A model generated the notes under the pieces. It was not told the origin of the DNA. It was given only the letters and a program-made list of their open reading frames with translations, and did not search any database. DNA of 64,000 nt from Pseudomonas sp. LS-2 (GTDB lineage Bacteria; Pseudomonadota; Gammaproteobacteria; Pseudomonadales; Pseudomonadaceae): contig NZ_QXTJ01000002.1 of the NCBI RefSeq assembly GCF_003605735.1, positions 28,238 to 92,237 of the forward strand. Direction: 5' to 3'. The translations under genes were made by a program, and so were the position numbers. Of the stretch, positions 36,225 through 45,048 are shown in pieces; within the stretch, counting starts at the first letter, position 1, and every line of letters begins with the position of its first letter.

Positions 36225-38648
36225 TTACTTGCTGTCAGGCAGCGCGTAGGCGATCACATAATCGCCACGGTCGGCGGACTGGCGTGCACCGCCGGCGGTG
36301 ATGACGATGTACTGCTTGCCGGTTTTCGGCGAGACGAAGGTCATCGGGCCGCCCTGGCTGCCCACGGGCAGGCGGGCTTTCCAGGCTTCTTCGCCGTTGG
36401 CGCTGTTGAAGGCGCGCAGGTAGTAGTCCTGCGTGCCGGCGATGAAGATCAGGCCGCCCTGAGTGGAGAGGGTGCCACCCAGCGTCGGCATGCCGATCGG
36501 CAGTTGCATGTGCATCTTGATGCCCATCGGGCCGGTGTCCTGCACGGTACCAACCGGCACTTGCCAGGCGATCTTCTGGGTCTTCATGTCGATGGCGGTC
36601 AGGGTGCCGAACGGTGGCGCCTGGCACGGAATGCCGGCGACCGACAGGAAGCGGTTCTTGTTCACGGCGTACGGCGTGCCTTTGAGCGGAACCGCGCCCA
36701 TGCCGGTGTTCAGCGCTTCGCCACCACTGGAAGCCTTGGCGTCTTTTTGCTGCGGCACCATCTGGCTCCACAGGCCCAGACGCATGTCGTTGACGAAGAT
36801 GAAGCCGTGGACAGGGTCGGTCGACAGGCTGCCCCAGTTCATGCCGCCCAGCGATCCCGGGAAGCTCAGCGAGATGTCGGTGCCCGGCGCGGTGTACAGG
36901 CCGTCGTAACGCATCTTCTTGAACGAGATACGGCACAGCAACTGGTCGAACGGGGTAGCGCCCCACATGTCCGATTCAGTCAGGGTCTGCGCGCCGATTT
37001 CCGGCATGCCCACCGATTTTGGCTGAGTCGGCGAATAAGGCTCATTCGGGATGTTCGATGGCTTGACCGGTACTTCTTTAACCTCGGTCAGCGGTTGGCC
37101 GGTGTGGCGGTCCAGCACGTAGATCTGCCCCGCCTTGGTACCAATCACAACGGCGGGAACCTTGCTGCCGTCTTTCTTGGTGAAGTCGATCAGACTCGGC
37201 TGCATGGGCAGGTCGAAGTCCCACAGGTCGTTGTGAACGGTCTGGTAAACCCACTTCTGCTCGCCGGTTGTGGCGTTCAGAGCCAGCACCGAGGCGCCAT
37301 AGGTGTGATCGAGCTTGGTGCGCTCAACGCCGTAGATATCGGTGGACGAACTGCCCATCGGCAGGAACACGGTGTTCATCGCCGGATCGTAGGACATCGG
37401 CGCCCAGCTGTTCGGCGTGCTGCGCACATAGGTGCCGTCGGCCGCCGGGGCTTTCTTGTCTTCAGGATTGCCCGGATCGAAGGCCCAGCGCATTTCGCCG
37501 GTGACCACGTCGAAGCCACGGATCACGCCGCCTGGCATGTCGGTCTGCACGTTGTCGGCAACGCGACCGCCAACCACCACGGTGGTGCCTGCCATCAGCG
37601 GTGCCGAGGACAGTTGATAGTAGGAATCAGGGACGTTGCCCAGACCGGCTTTCAGATCGACCTGGCCATTGTCACCAAAACCCTGGCAGAACTCGCCGGT
37701 GTCGGCGTCGACGGCGATCAGGCGCGCGTCGATGGTGTTGGTCAGCAGACGACGCTGGCAGTTGGCGCCAGCAGGCACGGCTACCGGGGCGGCAGGGGTG
37801 CTGCCGTCGGTTGGCGATGCAACAGCGGCGGTGGCGTCGAAGTAGGCCAGACCACGGCAACGCTGCCACACGGCAGACTTGGCGTTGATTTCGTTCTTCC
37901 ACAGCTGCTTGCCGGTGTCGGCATCCAGCGCGATGACATTGTTGTGCGGGGTGCAGATGAACACCTTGTCGCCGACTTGCAGCGGGGTCATCTGGTCTTC
38001 GGCACCGTTGCCGTCACTCAGGGCGACATCGCCTGTGTGATAGGTCCAGGCCGGTACCAGCCTGGAGACGTTGCTGCGGTTGATCTGATCGAGCGCGGCG
38101 AAACGGCTGCCGCCTTCGTCGTTGCCGTAATGCGCCCAGTCTTTCTGCGCATGGGCTGGATCGACTTTGGTCAGCGCCGGGCCATCACCGGTTGGCGAAA
38201 CCGACGCATGAGGCTGGAACATGCCCCAGAAGCCCGCGGCCATGGCGATTGCCAGGACACCGCCGAGCACATAGCCACCGCGGCCACCGGCCAGGCCATT
38301 GGCCTTGCGCAGCGTCGGGTAGACCAGCGCGACCAACAGGCTCAACACGCCAAGGGCAAAGAGGCGTGAAACCAGCGGCCAGAACACCAGCCCGGCATCC
38401 ACCAGCGCCCAGATCAGCGTCAGCACCATCACTGCAGTAAACAGCCAGGCGCCCGCCACGCGTTGCTTGAACAGCAGAAATGCCGAGGCGATCAAACCTA
38501 GACCGGCAAGCAGGAAGTACCAGCTGCCGCCTAGAGTGACGAGGTAGCCGCCACCCGCTGCGAAAAGCAATCCAAATACCAGCACGCCGAGTGCGACGAC
38601 CCAGATGGGCCACCGACTGACGGATGTCGAAGGTCGAGACGTAGTCAT
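36225..38648 (-). CDS. gcd: Membrane-bound PQQ-dependent glucose dehydrogenase
   Basis: An 807-residue quinoprotein, the family length. Five N-terminal membrane helices (residues ~12-150) anchor it, and the periplasmic eight-bladed propeller follows from about residue 165 (DWAHYGNDEGGSRFAALDQINRSNVSRLVPAWTYHTGD). It oxidises D-glucose to gluconolactone outside the cytoplasmic membrane and feeds electrons to ubiquinone. Propeller repeats such as GGLIFIAGTQDYYLRAFNSANGEEAWKARLPVG are visible. With the gluconate dehydrogenase at 13-17 kb it completes the periplasmic glucose to 2-ketogluconate route. The upstream region carries a strong palindrome. Confidence 0.96.
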   Translation of the reverse strand: MTTSRPSTSVSRWPIWVVALGVLVFGLLFAAGGGYLVTLGGSWYFLLAGLGLIASAFLLFKQRVAGAWLFTAVMVLTLIWALVDAGLVFWPLVSRLFALGVLSLLVALVYPTLRKANGLAGGRGGYVLGGVLAIAMAAGFWGMFQPHASVSPTGDGPALTKVDPAHAQKDWAHYGNDEGGSRFAALDQINRSNVSRLVPAWTYHTGDVALSDGNGAEDQMTPLQVGDKVFICTPHNNVIALDADTGKQLWKNEINAKSAVWQRCRGLAYFDATAAVASPTDGSTPAAPVAVPAGANCQRRLLTNTIDARLIAVDADTGEFCQGFGDNGQVDLKAGLGNVPDSYYQLSSAPLMAGTTVVVGGRVADNVQTDMPGGVIRGFDVVTGEMRWAFDPGNPEDKKAPAADGTYVRSTPNSWAPMSYDPAMNTVFLPMGSSSTDIYGVERTKLDHTYGASVLALNATTGEQKWVYQTVHNDLWDFDLPMQPSLIDFTKKDGSKVPAVVIGTKAGQIYVLDRHTGQPLTEVKEVPVKPSNIPNEPYSPTQPKSVGMPEIGAQTLTESDMWGATPFDQLLCRISFKKMRYDGLYTAPGTDISLSFPGSLGGMNWGSLSTDPVHGFIFVNDMRLGLWSQMVPQQKDAKASSGGEALNTGMGAVPLKGTPYAVNKNRFLSVAGIPCQAPPFGTLTAIDMKTQKIAWQVPVGTVQDTGPMGIKMHMQLPIGMPTLGGTLSTQGGLIFIAGTQDYYLRAFNSANGEEAWKARLPVGSQGGPMTFVSPKTGKQYIVITAGGARQSADRGDYVIAYALPDSK

Positions 38649-38762
38649 GTTGCGTGATCCTGCTGACGCTGAACGTTGCGCGAACGCTCAACGGTGGTGG
38701 GGAGAAACGGTTCATCGAAGCGCCAGTCAACGGATGCGTTGGCCCGTGACTGTCGATGCTGT

Positions 38763-38782
38763 AATTAACCGGTTAGTTAATT
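38763..38782. promoter_or_regulatory. Palindromic operator candidate upstream of gcd
   Basis: AATTAAC-N6-GTTAATT (38763-38782) overlapping the perfect palindrome TAACCGGTTA (38766-38775), 115-134 nt upstream of the gcd start on the other strand. The CCGG-centred core recalls the PtxS site remembered as TGAAACCGGTTTCA but differs in its flanks, so the regulator is open. The rest of the 38649-39014 gap holds no gene. Confidence 0.5.
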
Positions 38783-39014
38783 TTCAAAGATTACCAAAAA
38801 ACTACCGGCCTGCGGCAAATTGCCCCCACATGCAGGGGAGAAACACTGTTGTGTGAACGGTAATAATAGCTGGGATCTCACGTGTGCAACGACCTGCGCC
38901 TCGACACTTCCCCGTAGCCGTCCTGCTCAAGAGGGGCTGCTCACGTTGAACTATCACGATGCCCCCGCGCCCTAAATTCCCGAAGGGTCAGAGCCAGCAG
39001 AGGAGGGCGTCCCC

Positions 39015-39425
39015 ATGGACAAACAGGAACTCATTGACCGCTATCGGGGGTACATCGACTGTCTCAACCGTCAGGACTGGTCCGCGCTGGGGCAGTTCGT
39101 CGATCAGAACGTGCAGTACAACGGTCAGCGGATCGGCCTGTCGGGTTACCAAGCCATGCTTGAAAACGATTTTCGGACCATCCCCGATCTACGATTCGTG
39201 ATCGATCTGTTGGTTGCCGATCCTCCCCATATTGCCGCGCGGCTGTGCTTCGACTGCACGCCGGTGGGCGAGTTGTTCGGCTTACCGGTCAATGGAACCC
39301 GCGTGCGTTTCAGCGAAAACGTGTTCTACCAATTCAGGGAAGGGCGGGTGTGCAATGTGCATTCGGTCATCGACAAGGCCGCAGTCGCCGCTGAACTTCT
39401 TCACTCCAGGCCCAATGACGGCTAG
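39015..39425 (+). CDS. SnoaL-like / ester cyclase family protein
   Basis: A 136-residue NTF2-fold protein of the SnoaL-like polyketide cyclase family, one cone-shaped alpha+beta barrel domain. The start ELIDRYRGYIDCLNRQDWSALGQFVDQNVQYNGQRIGLSGYQAML and the later GLPVNGTRVRFSENVFYQFREGRVCNVHSVIDK are typical. Bacterial members are often only named by fold; the catalytic role, if any, is not known here. GAGGAGGGCGTCCCC stands before the ATG. It is a single gene between gcd and the c-di-GMP gene. Confidence 0.8.
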   Translation: MDKQELIDRYRGYIDCLNRQDWSALGQFVDQNVQYNGQRIGLSGYQAMLENDFRTIPDLRFVIDLLVADPPHIAARLCFDCTPVGELFGLPVNGTRVRFSENVFYQFREGRVCNVHSVIDKAAVAAELLHSRPNDG

Positions 39426-39543
39426 CCCCTGCATAAACAGACGGTTACGATAGCCTTTCGCAATCATCGGTCGCCGCGACAGGCTTTTTCTGTCCTGACC
39501 TGTGCGCTGTTCATCCTGTCTCCCGATGTATTCAGGTGTCCGC

Positions 39544-41745
39544 ATGTCCAAACCCACACTTGCCGGCTGGGCCGCTACCCGTCGTAGCCGACAACTGATT
39601 CTGCGGCTGTTGCCGGCCATGTGCGCGCTGTTGTTGTTGATCGGCCTGGGCAGCTACTTGCTGATCAAGAATGCCCTGAGTCAGGACCTCGACGTGCAGC
39701 AACGCTCGCGCACGTTCATCTCGCGAACCATGGACCAGGTGCGCAACGAGGTGGGACGCAACATCATCAACTACGCCAAGTGGGGCGAGGCCTACAAGCA
39801 CCTGCACCTGACAGTGGACAAGGCGTGGGCGGACGATCAGCGCAATGTCGGCGCCATTCCCTACGAGTTGTACGGGTACAACGGGGTACTGGTGATCAAC
39901 GCTCAGGACCGCACCGTGTATGCGGTCATCGATGGCAAACCGTCGATGATGCAGGCCAGCGATTGGCTGGAGGGCGACCTCGGTGCGCTGATCAATGAAG
40001 CCCGGCAAAGCACGCAGGAAAACGACGGCGTAGTGCGTGCCCTGCAAGTGGCTGGCAAGCCCGCACTGGTTGCAGCGGCGACCATCAGTCCCGGCTGGGA
40101 CCCGGCCATCGAACCCGTCGCAGGCCCTGCGTCGGTGATGATGTTCGTCACCGTGCTCGACGCCGAGAAGCTCGCCCATCTGAGCGAAACCTATGGCCTG
40201 CCCACCATCCAGGTCTCACAGACCGCCCAGCCCGGGTACGACGCCATGCCGTTGCTGGGCTCGAACATCCAGTTGAGCTGGATGCCACCGACGCCAGGCA
40301 TGGATTTGCTGCGCCAGACGCTGCCACTGTTTATCGCCGGTGTGCTGGCATTGATCGCCGTGCTGACGCTGTTGGTGCGCTACGCCCTGACGTCGGCGCG
40401 CCAGATCGATGCCCAGTTCGAAGCCTTGCATGTGACTCAGAAGGAGCTGACGCTGCTGTCGTTGCACGACTCGCTGACCGGATTGCCCAATCGCTTTCAG
40501 CTTCAACAGTTTCTCAACGATCGGCTGGAGCGGGACCGACCGCTGCCGCTGGCGCTGTTGAGCCTGGATCTGGACCGTTTCAAACCGATCAACGATGCAC
40601 TGGGCCATGCGTTTGGCGACCGAGTCCTGCAAGAAGTCGCCCGTCGCTTGCAGCAGCATGCGCAAGGCAATGGCATGGTTGCGCGGCTGGGTGGCGACGA
40701 ATTCATCGTCGTGCGAGAGGGGAAGGTCGATCATCAAGGGATCGCTGCGCTGTGTGCAAGCCTGGTTGCAGACCTGTGCCAACCGTTCGAAGTGGAGACG
40801 CAGACGGTCTCCATCGGCACCAGCATCGGCATCGCCCTGGCGCCCGAACATGCGCACACCCCGGACGAGTTGCTGCGCATGGGCGACATCGCGCTGTACC
40901 GGGCCAAGGCGGCTGGCCGCAACACCTGGTGTTTCTACGCCGATGGCATGAATGCCGAGCAGCTGGTCCGTCGACAACTGGAGCAGGAACTGCGCCACGC
41001 GTTGCTCGACGACCAATTGCGCATCCATTACCAGCCGCGCTACGCCACGGTTGACGGCGCGCTGCGCAGTTTCGAAGCCCTTGTGCGCTGGGAGCATCCG
41101 CAGCGGGGATTGCTGCCACCCGATACGTTCATCCCGCTGGCAGAGGAAACCGGCTTGATTCAGCCGCTCGGTCGCTGGGTGCTGGAGCATGCCTGCCGCG
41201 AAGCCATGAACTGGCCGGAAGCGGTTGGACTGTCGGTCAATCTGTCGCCCGGCCAGTTGGCCGAGAATGACGACGTGGTGGCGGTCGTTACCAATGCCTT
41301 GAGCCGCAGTGGACTGCCGCCCCGGCGTCTGGAGCTGGAAATCACCGAACGCGTGCTGCTCGATCATGCCCATCGCGCACTGAACACCCTGACCGCATTG
41401 CGCGGGTTGGGCGTGCGGCTCAGTCTCGATGATTTTGGCACCGGGTTTTCGTCGCTGGCGTACCTGCGCAAATACCCGCTGGACGGCATCAAGATCGACC
41501 GCAGTTTCATCTCCCACATGACCGAGCGCGGCAACGACCAGGCAATCGTTCAGGCGATGATCGATCTTGGCCGTTCACTGGGCATCACGGTCACCGCCGA
41601 GGGCGTGGAAACCCTGGAACAACTGGAGTGCCTGCAACGCCATCCGTGCGATGAAGTGCAGGGCTTTCATTTCAGCAAAGCGGTGCCTGCCGATCAGTTG
41701 GGGCCTCTGTTAGCGGGGTCGATACCGGGCCGTTCAGCGTTCTGA
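39544..41745 (+). CDS. CHASE4-GGDEF-EAL bifunctional c-di-GMP cyclase/phosphodiesterase
   Basis: A 733-residue inner-membrane signalling enzyme. TM1 at residues ~18-41, a periplasmic CHASE4-like sensor (~45-250; GRNIINYAKWGEAYKHLHLTVDKAWADDQ), TM2 near 265-285, a diguanylate cyclase domain with intact GGDEF (RLGGDEFIVV, near residue 385), and an EAL phosphodiesterase domain with FEALVRWEHP and later DDFGTGFSSLAYLRKYPLDGIKIDRSFI. Both active-site motifs look complete, so either activity may dominate. A later ATG (39544) is preferred to 39502. The signal is unknown. Confidence 0.94.
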   Translation: MSKPTLAGWAATRRSRQLILRLLPAMCALLLLIGLGSYLLIKNALSQDLDVQQRSRTFISRTMDQVRNEVGRNIINYAKWGEAYKHLHLTVDKAWADDQRNVGAIPYELYGYNGVLVINAQDRTVYAVIDGKPSMMQASDWLEGDLGALINEARQSTQENDGVVRALQVAGKPALVAAATISPGWDPAIEPVAGPASVMMFVTVLDAEKLAHLSETYGLPTIQVSQTAQPGYDAMPLLGSNIQLSWMPPTPGMDLLRQTLPLFIAGVLALIAVLTLLVRYALTSARQIDAQFEALHVTQKELTLLSLHDSLTGLPNRFQLQQFLNDRLERDRPLPLALLSLDLDRFKPINDALGHAFGDRVLQEVARRLQQHAQGNGMVARLGGDEFIVVREGKVDHQGIAALCASLVADLCQPFEVETQTVSIGTSIGIALAPEHAHTPDELLRMGDIALYRAKAAGRNTWCFYADGMNAEQLVRRQLEQELRHALLDDQLRIHYQPRYATVDGALRSFEALVRWEHPQRGLLPPDTFIPLAEETGLIQPLGRWVLEHACREAMNWPEAVGLSVNLSPGQLAENDDVVAVVTNALSRSGLPPRRLELEITERVLLDHAHRALNTLTALRGLGVRLSLDDFGTGFSSLAYLRKYPLDGIKIDRSFISHMTERGNDQAIVQAMIDLGRSLGITVTAEGVETLEQLECLQRHPCDEVQGFHFSKAVPADQLGPLLAGSIPGRSAF

Positions 41746-41929
41746 CCCTTGATGGTCCACGGTCCGCAATGTACGGGTGGGGGCGCATGACCGTGAAATT
41801 TCCTTGAGCAGTGGCGAGCTAAACACATACCCTGAACCGCTATCACTCACGTCCGGTCTCAGGCTGCACCCCCGCGTTGTCGAGATGTGTTCGTCAAAGA
41901 CCGCAGTGACTCACCAAGAGGTTCGTTCG

Positions 41930-42769
41930 ATGTCCAAAGCAGCTTATGTTCCGCCCAAGGTCTGGAAAAACGAGGCCGCGTCCGGTGGCCAGTTCGCGAG
42001 CATCAATCGGCCGGTCGCCGGCCCCACCCACGAGAAGACACTGCCGGTCGGCACACAGCCGTTCCAGCTTTACTCGCTGGCAACGCCCAATGGCGTGAAA
42101 GTCACGATCATGTTCGAGGAACTGCTGGCGCTGGGGCATAAGGATGCCGAATACGATGCCTGGCTGATCCGCATCGGTGAGGGTGATCAGTTCTCCAGCG
42201 GTTTCGTCGAGATCAACCCCAACTCCAAGATTCCTGCCTTGCTGGACCGCAGCGTCGAGCCGCCGGTTCGTGTCTTCGAATCTGGATCGATCCTGCTGTA
42301 CCTCGCAGAAAAATTCAAAGAGCTGCTGCCGTCGGATCCCGCTGGCCGTACCGAAACCCTGAACTGGCTGTTCTGGCAGATGGGCGCGGCGCCATACCTG
42401 GGCGGCGGTTTCGGCCATTTCTACGCCTATGCGCCGGAAAAAAACGAGTACGCGATCAATCGCTTCACGATGGAAGCCAAGCGTCAGTTGGACGTGCTGG
42501 ATCGTCGTCTGGGCGAGAGCGCGTATCTGGCCGGCGATGCTTATACCATCGCCGATATCGCCGTGTGGTCCTGGTACGGCCAGTTGGTGCTCAACAACGT
42601 GTACTCGGCTGCCGAGTTCCTCGCTGCCGAGGAGTACACCCACGTGCAGCGCTGGGCGAAGGAAATCGCCAAGCGCCCCGCGGTGGTTCGCGGGTTGCGG
42701 GTAAATCGTACTTGGGGCGATGAAGACAAACAGGTCCCTGAGCGGCATTCGGCGTCGGACATCAGCTGA
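41930..42769 (+). CDS. yghU: Glutathione-dependent disulfide-bond oxidoreductase (YghU/Nu-class GST-like)
   Basis: A 279-residue glutathione transferase-fold protein. The start SKAAYVPPKVWKNEAASGGQFASINRPVAGPTHEKTLPVGTQPFQLYSLATPNGVKVTIMFEEL is, from memory, very close to E. coli YghU, which binds two glutathione molecules and shows disulfide-bond reductase activity. The N-terminal thioredoxin-like domain (with ESGSILLYLAEKF) and C-terminal helical domain are both present. AAGAGG precedes the ATG. The earlier in-frame ATG would add 51 unlikely residues. Confidence 0.9.
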   Translation: MSKAAYVPPKVWKNEAASGGQFASINRPVAGPTHEKTLPVGTQPFQLYSLATPNGVKVTIMFEELLALGHKDAEYDAWLIRIGEGDQFSSGFVEINPNSKIPALLDRSVEPPVRVFESGSILLYLAEKFKELLPSDPAGRTETLNWLFWQMGAAPYLGGGFGHFYAYAPEKNEYAINRFTMEAKRQLDVLDRRLGESAYLAGDAYTIADIAVWSWYGQLVLNNVYSAAEFLAAEEYTHVQRWAKEIAKRPAVVRGLRVNRTWGDEDKQVPERHSASDIS

Positions 42770-42790
42770 TGCTCATGGCAGTGGTTGCCC

Positions 42791-42876
42791 TGTAGCGCCC
42801 CTGCTTGCGGGCGAAGGCGGTGGGTCAGTTGGCATCGCTCACTGACCCTGCGCCTTCGCCAGCAAGCCGGATTGTA
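42791..42876. repeat. REP-type inverted pair
   Basis: TGTAGCGCCCCTGCTTGCGGGCGAAGGCG and CGCCTTCGCCAGCAAGCCGGATTGTA face each other, between the glutathione-dependent oxidoreductase and DyP genes. Confidence 0.7.
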
Positions 42877-42941
42877 TGTTTAGACTCCCACAAATGAATC
42901 GCATGCCCAATGCTCGACCCCTTTCAGGAGCCTGTGCGCCC

Positions 42942-43880
42942 ATGATGAAAACAACCCCCTATCCGCAGGGCGTCGATGTGCCGATCACCAGTAGCGCCAT
43001 TTTCATGGTCGCAACTATCGCGCCGGGCGCCGAGTCCGCCGAGAAGGTCAAAGCGTGGTGCGCCGACATCGCCGGGTTGGTCCGGGCGGTCGGCAAACGC
43101 GTGCCGGACGGCAATCTGTCCTGCGTATGCGGTTTCAGTTTCAATGCCTGGGATGCGTTGTTCGGGAGCACCCGACCGGCTTCTTTGCACAACTTCCGCG
43201 AGTTCGGGGTAGAAGGGCGCAAGGCCATCGCCACCCCCGGCGACATCCTGATGCACATTCGCGCTGACCGGATGGACCTGTGCTTCGAACTGGCAACCCA
43301 GTTGCTGTTGCCGCTGGGCGACGCCGTTACCGTGGTCGAAGAAGTCCACGGCTTCCGCAATTTCGATATGCGCAGCATGGTCGGTTTCGTCGATGGCACC
43401 GAGAACCCGGTGGGCGATAGAGCCGTCGATGCCACCATCGTCGGTGATGAGGACCCGACCTTCGCGGGCGGAAGTTACGTCATCGTCCAGAAGTACCTGC
43501 ACGACATGACCGCCTGGAACAAGCTGACGGTGGAACAGCAGGAATTGGTCATCGGACGCAAGAAACTGTCGGACATCGAGCTCGACGATTCGGTCAAGCC
43601 CAGCAACTCCCATAGCGCTTTGACGGTCATCGAGAAGGACGGCAAAGAGGTCAAGATTCTGCGGGACAACATGCCATTTGGCCGACCGGGATCCGATGAA
43701 TTCGGCACCTACTTCATCGGCTATGCACGGTCCCCCGAACCCTTGGAGCAGATGCTGGAAAACATGTTCGTCGGACGGCCCGTGGGCAATTACGACAGGC
43801 TGCTGGATTTCAGCAGGGCGGTGAGCGGCGCGCTGTTTTTCGTACCGTCCTCGGACTTTCTCGAGGCGCTCGGCGAGTGA
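42942..43880 (+). CDS. DyP-type haem peroxidase (YfeX-like)
   Basis: A 312-residue dye-decolorising peroxidase. The distal GXXDG motif is intact (GFVDGTENP, near residue 150), the proximal His lies in NSHSALTVIEK, and the distal Arg in ILRDNMPFG. Members reduce H2O2 with broad electron donors and bind haem; this group stays in the cytoplasm since there is no signal peptide. MMKTTPYPQGV was chosen because CAGGAG lies 11 nt upstream; the longer frame runs into the REP element. It stands near other redox-defence genes. Confidence 0.9.
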   Translation: MMKTTPYPQGVDVPITSSAIFMVATIAPGAESAEKVKAWCADIAGLVRAVGKRVPDGNLSCVCGFSFNAWDALFGSTRPASLHNFREFGVEGRKAIATPGDILMHIRADRMDLCFELATQLLLPLGDAVTVVEEVHGFRNFDMRSMVGFVDGTENPVGDRAVDATIVGDEDPTFAGGSYVIVQKYLHDMTAWNKLTVEQQELVIGRKKLSDIELDDSVKPSNSHSALTVIEKDGKEVKILRDNMPFGRPGSDEFGTYFIGYARSPEPLEQMLENMFVGRPVGNYDRLLDFSRAVSGALFFVPSSDFLEALGE

Positions 43881-43926
43881 GCCGAGGGCGGTATCTGATT
43901 CAGCTGCCGCCAGCCGTGTGCCGCCA

Positions 43927-44283
43927 TCAGCTTCTCAGATCAGTGTTGTTTTCGCTGCCGCAGGGCAGGTTAGGTTTCTCTTCCGGGTGAAATTCACCCG
44001 ACAACGCCAGTTCGTTCGAACGTGCAATCACGGCCTGCTCGACGTGAGTGACCGCAGTCTCATCATCGAGACGGTCAACAACCACCCACAACCTTGGAAG
44101 ATTCTGAAAATACAGGTCGTCGATTTCCACGTCCTGCGTCAGCTCGCGCTTACCACGCCACAAGCACATGCGTTCCGAAGTCTCGGGGTCCTGCGGCCAG
44201 CGCTCGGAAGTCGTCAGCCAGACCTCGTGATAATCCTGAAGGTCGATCGTTTCCAGTTTTTCCAATGGCACAAAAGTATTCAC
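43927..44283 (-). CDS. Hypothetical protein, 118 aa
   Basis: No family recognised. The frame encodes an acidic, soluble product with normal composition (TFVPLEKLETIDLQDYHEVWLTTSERWPQDPETSERMCLWRGKRELTQDVEIDDLYFQNLPRLWVVVDRLDDETAVTHVEQAVIARSNELALSGE) and no membrane segment. The GTG at 44283 has AGGTGAC in front of it; a longer frame to 44358 lacks a good site. It is convergent to the DyP gene. Codon use fits a real gene, but no homologue can be named. Confidence 0.6.
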   Translation of the reverse strand: MNTFVPLEKLETIDLQDYHEVWLTTSERWPQDPETSERMCLWRGKRELTQDVEIDDLYFQNLPRLWVVVDRLDDETAVTHVEQAVIARSNELALSGEFHPEEKPNLPCGSENNTDLRS

Positions 44284-44499
44284 GATGTCACCTGTAAGCG
44301 AGTGGGTTCCAAGAGACAAGCTATCTGCTGTCCGTGCCTGCCCCCGGTGCCTGAGCACCGTTCCAGAGGCGTACAGCTATATGGCCGGGTTTGGCCCTGT
44401 GAGTTCCATGAATCTGTTCGCAAGCGGTCACGACTGTTGCTATGTTTCCTCGGGCCAAGTCATTGCTCGGCATCCATCCCCCTGAGGAAAACTACCGTC

Positions 44500-44934
44500 A
44501 TGAACAAAAATATTGAGCACATAAAAGGCCAGTGCCATTGCGGCACGGTGCAGTTCGAAGTTCGTCTGACTGACGGGCTGCACACGGCGCGACGCTGCAA
44601 CTGCTCTTATTGCCGAATGCGCGGCGCGGTGGTGGTCAGTGCGCAATTGGCGGATCTCAAGATCACCTCAGGCGAGCAGGCGCTGACGCTCTATCAATTC
44701 AACACCAAGGCCGCGAAGCACTATTTCTGCTCGAACTGCGGCATTTATACCCATCACCAGCGCCGCTCAAGCCCCGAGCAATACGGCATCAACGCTGCGT
44801 GCCTGGAGGGGATCAGCCCGTTCGATTTCGAGGAAGTGCCGGTCAACGACGGTGTACGCCATCCCATGGATCACACCGACCGCCCCGCCGACGGGTTGAT
44901 CGGGACGCTGAAGTTCATTCCGAGCAACCGATGA
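44500..44934 (+). CDS. GFA-family (glutathione-dependent formaldehyde-activating-like) zinc protein
   Basis: A 144-residue CENP-V/GFA-fold protein. Zinc ligands are visible in three clusters: GQCHCGTVQFEV, RCNCSYCRMRG and FCSNCGIYTHHQ. The prototype, S-(hydroxymethyl)glutathione synthase, joins formaldehyde to glutathione, but most small members have other or unknown substrates. TGAGGAAAACTACC stands before the ATG. No formaldehyde dehydrogenase gene is adjacent, so the substrate is open. The 200 nt before it (44284-44499) shows no gene. Confidence 0.85.
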   Translation: MNKNIEHIKGQCHCGTVQFEVRLTDGLHTARRCNCSYCRMRGAVVVSAQLADLKITSGEQALTLYQFNTKAAKHYFCSNCGIYTHHQRRSSPEQYGINAACLEGISPFDFEEVPVNDGVRHPMDHTDRPADGLIGTLKFIPSNR

Positions 44935-45048
44935 CCGCTTGCCGACGAGGAACACCGCCAGCGAGTCCATGAGCCGACGAAAACCAAGACTTCCGTCGCA
45001 AAAGCCGGATAATGGCGCCCAAATCGTTTTCTCGCTTGTGGTACCCCC

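Noticed and set aside
35997..38369. Long open frame (790 codons) on the plus strand
   Set aside because: It is antisense to gcd, which is complete with all propeller blades; no family motif is seen in the antisense frame.
38763..38782. PtxS operator upstream of gcd
   Set aside because: Only the CCGG-centred core agrees with the remembered TGAAACCGGTTTCA site; flanks differ, so it is kept as an unassigned palindrome.
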